Shown: positions 1 through 6,396 of the stretch, piece by piece
How the letters are laid out: each line of letters starts with the position of its first letter
Numbering within the stretch: the first letter of the stretch is position 1
NCBI GenBank assembly: GCA_947500525.1
Contig: CANMSH010000004.1
Span: forward strand, 124,001 to 188,000
Length of the DNA stretch: 64,000 bases
Reading direction: 5' to 3'
Origin: an uncultured Flavobacteriaceae bacterium
Lineage (GTDB): Bacteria > Bacteroidota > Bacteroidia > Flavobacteriales > Flavobacteriaceae
The notes under the pieces: generated by a model
Seen by the model: the letters and a program-made list of their open reading frames with translations, nothing else
Database searches by the model: none
What the model was told of the DNA's origin: nothing
Made by a program: the position numbers and the translations under genes

Positions 1-1
1 T

Positions 2-343
2 TCTAAAGAGTTCAAAAAACTTTCGTATGACATTGTGTTGGCGACATTGTTCATACATCATTTCAAAGGAGTTCAACTAGTGAATTTAATAAATATGCTC
101 AAAGAAAATGCAAGCATAGGAGTTGTGGTAAATGATTTGCATCGCCATCCAATGGCTTATTATTTATTTAAACTTTTAAGTATTACCATTTCGAATAGAA
201 TGGTAAAACAAGATGGATTAACTTCAATATTAAGAGGGTTCAAAAAGGAAGAATTAGAAAAGATTTCAACGCAGCTAAGGGCGAAAAGCAGGATAGATTG
301 GAAATGGGCTTTTCGATACCAATGGATAATTCAAAATAAATGA
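2..343 (+). CDS. SAM-dependent methyltransferase, C-terminal part (5' end outside window)
   Basis: The reading frame is open from base 2 with no start codon needed, so this is the 3' part of a gene that begins upstream. The visible residues contain DIVLATLFIHHF, which resembles the post-motif strand and helix of class I SAM methyltransferases, followed by a C-terminal segment ending in WKWAFRY. The complete methyltransferase at 4191-4886 in the same operon ends in the same WKWAFRY motif, so the two are probably related enzymes. The stop overlaps the start of the type III PKS gene as ATGA, implying translational coupling and a role in tailoring the polyketide. Substrate unknown. Confidence 0.8.
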   Translation, partial: SKEFKKLSYDIVLATLFIHHFKGVQLVNLINMLKENASIGVVVNDLHRHPMAYYLFKLLSITISNRMVKQDGLTSILRGFKKEELEKISTQLRAKSRIDWKWAFRYQWIIQNK

Positions 344-1392
344 GTGTTAAAATTATATCAGTTGCCAAACAACTGCCAAAATATACGAGAACCACGCAAG
401 AGATATTACCCTATCTCAAGCTTTGGTTAACCGGGCAAGAAGAACGCTTTCAACGAAAAGTGATGAAGATTTTTGAAAATGCAGCTGTAGATAGACGCTA
501 TTCTATTATGGATGCGCACGAGGTTTTTTTAAAAACTTCTTTTGAAGAAAAGAATGATATCTATGTAAGAGAGTCTATTAAGCTCGCAGAAAACTCATTA
601 AAAAAATCTCTTACTAAAGCGAACTTAATGCCTACAGATATTGATTTTATAATCACTGTTAGTTGTACAGGAATCATGATTCCGTCACTCGATGCTTACT
701 TGATCAATAATCTAGAAATGAAACAAGATATTGTGCGCTTGCCAGTAACAGAAATGGGCTGTGCTGCAGGAGTTTCTGGAATGATATATGCTAAGAATTT
801 TTTAAAAGCGAACCCTAACAAACGAGCGGCTGTCATAGCGGTAGAGTCTCCTACAGCAACATTTCAATTAGAAGATTATTCAATGGTGAACATCGTAAGT
901 GCTGCAATTTTTGGAGATGGTGCGGCTAGTGTCATTCTATCTTCTTATGAAGATGAAGATGGACCCGAAATTATTGATGAAGCGATGTATCATTTTTATA
1001 AAGCCGAGCATATGATGGGTTTTAAATTGGTGAATACAGGTTTGCAAATGATTTTAGATCAATCGGTACCTCAAACTATTTCTGATCATTTTCCTAAAAT
1101 TGTACATCCTTTTTTAGAAAAGAATAAAATGTCAATAGAAGAAGTTGATCATTTAATTTTTCACCCAGGTGGAAAGAAAATAGTACAAACGGTAGAAGAT
1201 TTATTCGGAGCTCTAGGTAAAAATATTGATGACACGAAAGAAGTATTAAAATTATACGGAAACATGTCTAGCGCCACTGTTTTATATGTTTTGGAGCGTT
1301 TTTTAGATAAAAACTTACCTAAAGGAGATACCGGGTTAATGTTGAGTTTTGGGCCTGGATTCTCAGCACAAAGAATTTTGTTGAAATGGTAA
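340..1392 (+). CDS. type III polyketide synthase (chalcone/stilbene synthase superfamily)
   Basis: The 350-residue protein has normal length for a bacterial type III PKS. It carries the Cys-His-Asn triad: Cys141 in MGCAAGVSG, His275 in FHPGGKK and Asn308 in YGNMSSAT; the C-terminal SFGPGFSAQ matches the GFGPG loop of the family. Such enzymes extend an acyl starter with malonyl-CoA and cyclise it to a pyrone, resorcinol or similar ring. The gene overlaps the upstream methyltransferase by 4 bases and the downstream reductase by 7, so it sits in the middle of one operon. The neighbouring ACP, ketosynthase, dehydratase and reductase suggest (inference) that the starter is a specially made acyl chain. 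Ring type and chain length cannot be told from the sequence. Confidence 0.93.
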   Translation: MSVKIISVAKQLPKYTRTTQEILPYLKLWLTGQEERFQRKVMKIFENAAVDRRYSIMDAHEVFLKTSFEEKNDIYVRESIKLAENSLKKSLTKANLMPTDIDFIITVSCTGIMIPSLDAYLINNLEMKQDIVRLPVTEMGCAAGVSGMIYAKNFLKANPNKRAAVIAVESPTATFQLEDYSMVNIVSAAIFGDGAASVILSSYEDEDGPEIIDEAMYHFYKAEHMMGFKLVNTGLQMILDQSVPQTISDHFPKIVHPFLEKNKMSIEEVDHLIFHPGGKKIVQTVEDLFGALGKNIDDTKEVLKLYGNMSSATVLYVLERFLDKNLPKGDTGLMLSFGPGFSAQRILLKW

Positions 1393-2183
1393 AAGAATTT
1401 GAAAATAATAATTATTGGGCATTAATTCTGGGTGGTTCGAGTGGGTTGGGACTAGCTACTGCGAAAAAACTAGCGCAACACGGAATGCATATTTGTGTGG
1501 TGCATCGCAATAGAAAAACTGAATTACCAGCAATCAATGAACATTTTGATAGTATTAGAAAACTAGGTGTACAATTTTTGTCGTTTAACCTTAACGCTTT
1601 CAAAGAAGAAGATAGACATGTAATTGTTAATGAACTTCGTACTGCATTGCGAGAAGTAGGTCGTATTCGTACTTTCGTACATAGTGTGGCAAAAGGTAAT
1701 TTAAAACCGATGGTATCGAAAGATACTCCCGTTTTAAAAAATGATGATTTTCATTTAACAATAGATGCCATGGCAATTAGTTTATACGATTGGACGAAAG
1801 TATTGTTTGATCAAAATTTATTTTCTAGTGATGCGCGAATAATAAGTTTCACTAGTGAAGGAAATTCTAAGGCATGGCCAAATTACGCCGCTGTTTCTGC
1901 AGCGAAAGTGACACTTGAAGCGATTACTAGGAATATCGCATTAGAGTTTGCTACTTTTGGAATTCGAGCTAATTGCATTCAGGCTGGAGTTACAGATACT
2001 TCATCGTTACGTGCGATTCCTGGGAGTCAAGAAATTATAAAACATTCTTTGAAAAGAAATCCGTTTAAAAGATTGACCTTGCCAGAGAATGTCGCCGATG
2101 TTGTGTATTTATTAAGTAAAGATGAAGCTGCATGGATTAACGGTAGCGTAATTCCTGTAGATGGAGGTGAACATATTAGTTAA
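1386..2183 (+). CDS. SDR-family reductase, enoyl-ACP reductase (FabI/FabL)-like
   Basis: A 265-residue short-chain dehydrogenase. The nucleotide-binding loop is GGSSGLGLATA (about residues 16-26). The catalytic pair is Tyr167 and Lys174 in NYAAVSAAK, which is Tyr-x6-Lys spacing. This is the spacing of FabI/FabL enoyl reductases; ketoreductases of the FabG type use Tyr-x3-Lys. The C-terminal WINGSVIPVDGG is typical of the superfamily. It overlaps the 3' end of the type III PKS gene. The likely role is to reduce a double bond in the ACP-bound chain made by the neighbouring ketosynthase and dehydratase. A general FabL-like housekeeping role is less likely given the operon. Confidence 0.82.
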   Translation: MVKEFENNNYWALILGGSSGLGLATAKKLAQHGMHICVVHRNRKTELPAINEHFDSIRKLGVQFLSFNLNAFKEEDRHVIVNELRTALREVGRIRTFVHSVAKGNLKPMVSKDTPVLKNDDFHLTIDAMAISLYDWTKVLFDQNLFSSDARIISFTSEGNSKAWPNYAAVSAAKVTLEAITRNIALEFATFGIRANCIQAGVTDTSSLRAIPGSQEIIKHSLKRNPFKRLTLPENVADVVYLLSKDEAAWINGSVIPVDGGEHIS

Positions 2184-2187
2184 ACCT

Positions 2188-2628
2188 ATGAATTCAGAAG
2201 AAATAATATCCGTATTACCATATCAAACGCCTTTTTTGTTTGTAGATGAGCTATCTACGATTACCGAAGATGGCATTACTGGGAGTTACACCTATAACGT
2301 AAATGAATATTTCTACAAAGGTCATTTTAAAGAACATCCAATAACACCAGGAGTTATTTTAACTGAAACGATGGCACAAATAGGGGTGGTTTGTTTAGGT
2401 ATTTATCTATCGCGGAATAAAGAAAAACTAAATAGAAATCCGCAAGTTGCCCTAACTTCGAGTGCAGTAGATTTTTATGTACCTGTGTATCCTGGTGAGC
2501 GTGTAACGGTAATTTCTGAAAAAGAATATTTTAGATTCAATAAGTTGAAATGTAAGGTACAACTATTCAATGCACAAGATCAATTGGTTTGTAGAGGTTT
2601 TATTTCAGGAATGATAAATGAAAAATAG
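2188..2628 (+). CDS. 3-hydroxyacyl-ACP dehydratase, FabZ-like
   Basis: A 146-residue hot-dog-fold protein with the FabZ signature GHFKEHPITPGVILTE, giving catalytic His46 and Glu60, and an N-terminal LPYQTPFLFVDE typical of FabZ. It should dehydrate a 3-hydroxyacyl-ACP intermediate. I chose ATG 2188 because it gives the normal FabZ N-terminus; an in-frame ATG at 2161 lies inside the upstream reductase gene and would add nine residues that do not fit the family. The gene overlaps the following ketosynthase by 11 bases. It belongs to the dissociated fatty-acid-like set of the cluster and is unlikely to be the housekeeping FabZ. Confidence 0.85.
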   Translation: MNSEEIISVLPYQTPFLFVDELSTITEDGITGSYTYNVNEYFYKGHFKEHPITPGVILTETMAQIGVVCLGIYLSRNKEKLNRNPQVALTSSAVDFYVPVYPGERVTVISEKEYFRFNKLKCKVQLFNAQDQLVCRGFISGMINEK

Positions 2629-3886
2629 AGTAGTCATAACAGGTCTCGGCGTGGCAGCACCAAATGGTGTGGGCTTAGATAGCTTTAAAGAAGCCATAAA
2701 AAAAGGAACATCGGGTATTAAATTTTATCAAGAGCTTAAGGATCTCAATTTTTCATGTTGCATAGGTGGTATTCCATCAATTTCGGAAGATTTAAAAAAG
2801 GAATACTTTACAGAATTGCAGCTTCGAAATTTTAATAGTTCTGGAATTTTATATGGATGTATCGCTGGGATCGATGCCTGGAAAGATGCAAATCTTGAAA
2901 TTAGTGATGCATTAGATTTTGATAGTGGTACTATCTTTGGAACGGGAACTTCTGGAGTAGACAAATTTCGAGAAGCTATCTATAAATTAGATGATAAAAA
3001 AGTAAAACGATTAGGGAGTACCGTTGTTGTACAAACGATGGCTAGTGGTATTAGCGCCTATTTAGGTGGTATGCTAGGATTAGGTAATCAAGTCACAACA
3101 AATTCATCGGCTTGTTCTACAGGAACTGAGGCAATTCTTACAGGTTTTGAACGCATACAAATGGGTAAAGCCAAACGTATGTTGGTTGGTAGTTGTAGTG
3201 ATCATGGAGCATATTTATGGGGCGGTTTCGATGCTATGCGCGTGATGACTTACAGACATAATGAAGATCCAACCAAGGGCTCGCGCCCAATGAGTGAAAC
3301 TGCTTCAGGATTTGTGCCTGGAAGTGGAGCTGGAGCGTTGGTTTTAGAATCTTTAGAAAGTGCTCAAGAAAGAGGAGCGACAATTTATGCCGAAATTTTA
3401 GGTGGCGCGGTAAACTCTGGCGGTCAACGTAATGGCGGAACCATGACTGCTCCGAATTCGGAAGCTGTACAACGTTGTATAAAGAATGCCATAAAAGATG
3501 CTAGTATTCATGCAGAAGAGATAGATGTTATTAATGGTCATTTAACAGCTACTATCAAAGATCCAGTAGAAATTGAGAATTGGACATTGGCTTTACAAAG
3601 ACAGGGAAAGGAGTTTCCGTATATAAATTCGTTAAAATCGATGATAGGTCATTGCTTGGCTGCAGCCGGATCAATTGAAAGCGTAGCAGCGGTTTTACAA
3701 GTGAAAGATAATTTTATTTTTCCGACTATTAATTGTGAAGATGTACATCCAACGATAGCAACACTTATTAACCCAGATAAAATACCGAAAAAAGTAATTT
3801 TCGAAACTGTAGATATTGTTGCAAAAGCCAGTTTTGGTTTTGGAGATGTGAACGCATGTATCATTTTTAAAAAATATAAAGGTTGA
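2618..3886 (+). CDS. beta-ketoacyl-ACP synthase (FabF-like ketosynthase)
   Basis: A 422-residue thiolase-fold ketosynthase. The active-site Cys166 lies in SSACSTGTEA, His308 in INGHLTAT, Lys340 and His345 in LKSMIGHCLAAAG, so the Cys-His-His triad is complete. The usual NAHGTST motif around the first His is replaced by NGHLTAT, which marks it as a divergent KS subfamily distinct from housekeeping FabF. It should condense malonyl-ACP onto an acyl chain carried by the ACP encoded 43 bases downstream. Its N-terminus overlaps the dehydratase gene. It may make the starter for the type III PKS (inference). Confidence 0.88.
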   Translation: MKNRVVITGLGVAAPNGVGLDSFKEAIKKGTSGIKFYQELKDLNFSCCIGGIPSISEDLKKEYFTELQLRNFNSSGILYGCIAGIDAWKDANLEISDALDFDSGTIFGTGTSGVDKFREAIYKLDDKKVKRLGSTVVVQTMASGISAYLGGMLGLGNQVTTNSSACSTGTEAILTGFERIQMGKAKRMLVGSCSDHGAYLWGGFDAMRVMTYRHNEDPTKGSRPMSETASGFVPGSGAGALVLESLESAQERGATIYAEILGGAVNSGGQRNGGTMTAPNSEAVQRCIKNAIKDASIHAEEIDVINGHLTATIKDPVEIENWTLALQRQGKEFPYINSLKSMIGHCLAAAGSIESVAAVLQVKDNFIFPTINCEDVHPTIATLINPDKIPKKVIFETVDIVAKASFGFGDVNACIIFKKYKG

Positions 3887-3928
3887 AATATGCCTTTTTT
3901 TACGAACAGAAATTAAATAGTTAGTTAT

Positions 3929-4183
3929 ATGAATAACGAACAACTCATAGTAGCTTTAAAAAAAATAGTAAAACCTTATATTCAAGATGATGCGGCATTC
4001 GAAAGCTTATCAGAAGACACAGATTTTGTAAATGATTTGAAAATTAATTCTGCCAATTTAGTAGACGTAATTTTGGATGTAGAAGACGAATTTGATATTG
4101 AAATTGATAATGATTCAATGGAGCAAATGTTATCTGTCAAAGCAGCTATGGATATTATTACATCAAAATTAAACGAGAAATAA
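3929..4183 (+). CDS. acyl carrier protein
   Basis: An acidic 84-residue protein with the ACP fold pattern. The segment NDLKINSANLVDVI corresponds to the DSL phosphopantetheine site, with Ser41 as the probable attachment residue; the canonical Asp before it is Asn40 here. The helix EDEFDIEIDNDSMEQM is typical of ACP helix III. It lies between the ketosynthase and a methyltransferase, and the operon supplies its own phosphopantetheinyl transferase at 4887-5477, so it is best read as the dedicated carrier of this cluster. Confidence 0.86.
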   Translation: MNNEQLIVALKKIVKPYIQDDAAFESLSEDTDFVNDLKINSANLVDVILDVEDEFDIEIDNDSMEQMLSVKAAMDIITSKLNEK

Positions 4184-4190
4184 TATTTGA

Positions 4191-4886
4191 GTGTTCAATA
4201 CAAGGAGTTACCTAAAAGAAGATATGGATACGTTTGCTGTTAATGGACCATTGTTAAACGATTCGTTAAGCAAACTTTCTTCAATCAATACAATACTTGG
4301 TAATACTTCAATTACGTTAAATGCGGTCATTAAAGTATTACAGAAAGAACCAGAAAAAAAGTTTCATATTGTAGACATAGGTTGTGGTGCTGGAGATAAT
4401 TTAAGAGCAATAGATCGTTGGTGCTCTAAAAACAGCAGAAAGATAAAATTAACCGGTATTGATGCGAACGAACACATTTTGGATTATGCTAAATCTCAAA
4501 AAAGCAATGGAGGTATTACTTATAAACAAGCCGATATTTTAGACCATAAGTTCGAATTAGAAACATGTGATATTTTAATAAGTAGTCACTTTATTTATCG
4601 ATTTAAGGATGCCGAATTGGTAGATTTTGTAAATAAAGCGAGTAAAAAAGTAAATAATTCTATTATTTTTAGTGAGTTACAGCGCCATTTTCTTCCCTAT
4701 CTTATGTTCTCGATTTTTGGTAGATTGTTATTTTTTAATACAATGGTTTTACAAGACGGGTTAAAAGCGATTAAAAACTCCTTTCAAAAAAAAGAACTGA
4801 GCATTATTTTAGAAAAACTTCAAATAAAGTCGTATCGTTTAAAATGGAAATGGGCGTTTCGATATTTAATTATAATCAAATTATAG
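4191..4886 (+). CDS. class I SAM-dependent methyltransferase
   Basis: A 231-residue methyltransferase with motif I HIVDIGCGAGDN near residues 59-70, then an acidic GIDANEHILDYAK strand, and ILISSHFIYRF as the later strand. The start is GTG at 4191: an in-frame stop lies immediately upstream, and the resulting MFNTRSYLKEDMD N-terminus looks like a full family start; the next Met (4224) would shorten it. The C-terminus has WKWAFRY, shared with the truncated methyltransferase at the window start. It follows the ACP by 7 bases and abuts the phosphopantetheinyl transferase gene. It probably methylates the polyketide ring or a hydroxyl group; the position is unknown. Confidence 0.85.
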   Translation: MFNTRSYLKEDMDTFAVNGPLLNDSLSKLSSINTILGNTSITLNAVIKVLQKEPEKKFHIVDIGCGAGDNLRAIDRWCSKNSRKIKLTGIDANEHILDYAKSQKSNGGITYKQADILDHKFELETCDILISSHFIYRFKDAELVDFVNKASKKVNNSIIFSELQRHFLPYLMFSIFGRLLFFNTMVLQDGLKAIKNSFQKKELSIILEKLQIKSYRLKWKWAFRYLIIIKL

Positions 4887-5477
4887 ATGATTGGTAATGA
4901 TATTGTAGATTTAAAACTAGCACAAACTCAAAGTAATTGGAGGCGTAAAGGTTTTTTGGCTAAAATATGTACTAAGCAAGAACAAGATTTGATTGAAAAA
5001 TCAAAGAATCCATTAGAATTAGTATGGTTGCTATGGAGTATGAAAGAGAGTGCCTACAAATGTTATATTCAGAAAAATCCAAGACGATTTTATGCGCCCA
5101 GAAAAATTAGTTGTGACCAAATTTCAGATGCCCGTGGGTCGGTTGTCATTAATAAAGAACGATATTTCACCAAATCAATAATTACAGATGATGTTATAGT
5201 AACCACAGCCGGCCAAACTCCTGATTTTATAGTCGAAGAAAATCACTTCTCTCTTGATGGTACTATCTCATTCAAAAAACAGAGTCAAGTTGTTAGAGCT
5301 CAATTGAAAAATGTAATTTCGAGAGTTTTAAATATTCCTAGAGATTCGTTACGAATTATTAAAGATAGCAGTGGTGTACCTCGAATATATGAAAATCAAA
5401 ATCAGTTAGAAGTTTCATTTTCTATGTCTCATCATGGAAAATATGGAGCTTATTCAATTTTAAAACCAAAAGTATGA
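4887..5477 (+). CDS. 4'-phosphopantetheinyl transferase superfamily protein
   Basis: A 196-residue protein with both signature motifs of the superfamily: MIGNDIVDL at the N-terminus (Asp8 as likely metal ligand) and WSMKESAYK at residues 50-58 (Glu54 and Lys58). It would transfer the phosphopantetheine arm of CoA to the serine of the operon's ACP. It starts at the base after the upstream methyltransferase stop and overlaps the next gene by 4 bases. The C-terminal SFSMSHHGKYGAYSI matches the substrate-side motif of Sfp-like members. Presence of a private activating enzyme supports a self-contained biosynthetic cluster. Confidence 0.85.
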   Translation: MIGNDIVDLKLAQTQSNWRRKGFLAKICTKQEQDLIEKSKNPLELVWLLWSMKESAYKCYIQKNPRRFYAPRKISCDQISDARGSVVINKERYFTKSIITDDVIVTTAGQTPDFIVEENHFSLDGTISFKKQSQVVRAQLKNVISRVLNIPRDSLRIIKDSSGVPRIYENQNQLEVSFSMSHHGKYGAYSILKPKV

Positions 5478-5908
5478 ACGAATTTATAGCCTACGCTAAA
5501 TCGAAATTAAACGTTGATAAAAGATTAATCCTTACCTACGCAATTATATACTTTACATGGGGAATGCTCATGGATAATTTTGGTGCCAAGGTCGAAATAG
5601 CCAAGTTTACATATTGGTGGCAGGTAATTACCGTATATCTCATATATATGATACCCATTTCATTGCTTCTGCGCGGATTGCCTTTTCACATGCAATATGC
5701 ATATGGGTTAGTTGCAATGGCTTTGTTAGAATTCGGTGGATATGCCTTACAAACTTCGTATGCTTACCCTGATAATATGTTGGATAACTTGTTTAATATT
5801 AGAAACTTTAGTTTAGGGATGGCGCTGTTTTTTGCTTTGTACTTTCCGGTGGGAAACTTATTGGTAGGCAAGGTTTACAATGCTATTTTCAAAACAAAAG
5901 CACTATAA
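5474..5908 (+). CDS. small integral membrane protein of the polyketide operon
   Basis: I do not recognise the family. The 144 residues contain about four hydrophobic segments (roughly 20-36, 48-66, 74-92 and 112-132), so it is probably a four-helix inner-membrane protein. It overlaps the phosphopantetheinyl transferase by 4 bases and ends directly before the GreA-like gene. Its position suggests that it belongs to the polyketide operon, perhaps localising or handling a lipophilic product, but no catalytic motif is visible. Confidence 0.7.
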   Translation: MNEFIAYAKSKLNVDKRLILTYAIIYFTWGMLMDNFGAKVEIAKFTYWWQVITVYLIYMIPISLLLRGLPFHMQYAYGLVAMALLEFGGYALQTSYAYPDNMLDNLFNIRNFSLGMALFFALYFPVGNLLVGKVYNAIFKTKAL

Positions 5909-6355
5909 ATGTCTAGATTGAAAGAGCAGTTATTAGAGGCGTGCAATCAATTTGTAGCACGACGCACGAAAACTGTTAGTGAAATTATCACATCATATCA
6001 AAAAGCATTGGCTTCAGAAACAAAAAGTAGTGCAGGCGATAAGCACGAAACAGGTCGAGCGATGCTGCAATTAGAAATGGAAAAAGCAGGTCAACAATTG
6101 GCAAGTATTAATCAGATGAAAATGGTGTTGGCTAAGTTAACTATTCAAAGCTCAGAAGTAGTCAGATTGGGCAGTCTCGTTGTGACCGATAGCGCACATT
6201 ATTTTTTAGCCATAAGTGCTGGAGAAATTAAAATTGATGGTAAAAGTTATTATGCTGTTTCAGCAAATTCTCCAATTGGTAAATTGTTGCTTGGTAAACA
6301 AGTAGGTGACATTGTTAATTTTACTAAGGAAATGTTAATTAAAGCTATTTTCTAG
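5909..6355 (+). CDS. GreA/GreB C-terminal-domain-like protein
   Basis: A 148-residue protein. Residues 1-80 are helical and charged, and the C-terminal part VSANSPIGKLLLGKQVGDIV closely resembles the FKBP-like C-terminal domain of transcription elongation factors GreA/GreB. The layout (helical N-terminus plus this domain) suggests an RNA-polymerase-binding factor. Similar flavobacterial proteins are, as I recall, often labelled 3-oxoacyl-ACP synthase; nothing in the sequence supports that. It starts on the base after the membrane protein gene, so it is probably cotranscribed with the polyketide operon, although functional linkage is uncertain. Confidence 0.7.
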   Translation: MSRLKEQLLEACNQFVARRTKTVSEIITSYQKALASETKSSAGDKHETGRAMLQLEMEKAGQQLASINQMKMVLAKLTIQSSEVVRLGSLVVTDSAHYFLAISAGEIKIDGKSYYAVSANSPIGKLLLGKQVGDIVNFTKEMLIKAIF

Positions 6356-6396
6356 ACTACAATTAGTATTTTTAACAAACTAATTCAAACTCAAAT

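Noticed and set aside
5909..6355. Possible 3-oxoacyl-ACP synthase, a label I recall for such proteins
   Set aside because: It is too short and has no thiolase-fold Cys/His motifs; the C-terminal PIGKLLLGKQVGDIV pattern fits GreA/GreB instead.
340..6355. Flexirubin/dialkylresorcinol or aryl-polyene cluster
   Set aside because: The ring-forming enzyme is a type III PKS (Cys-His-Asn), and the aromatase, cyclase, ammonia-lyase and glycosyltransferase/acyltransferase genes typical of those clusters are not seen.
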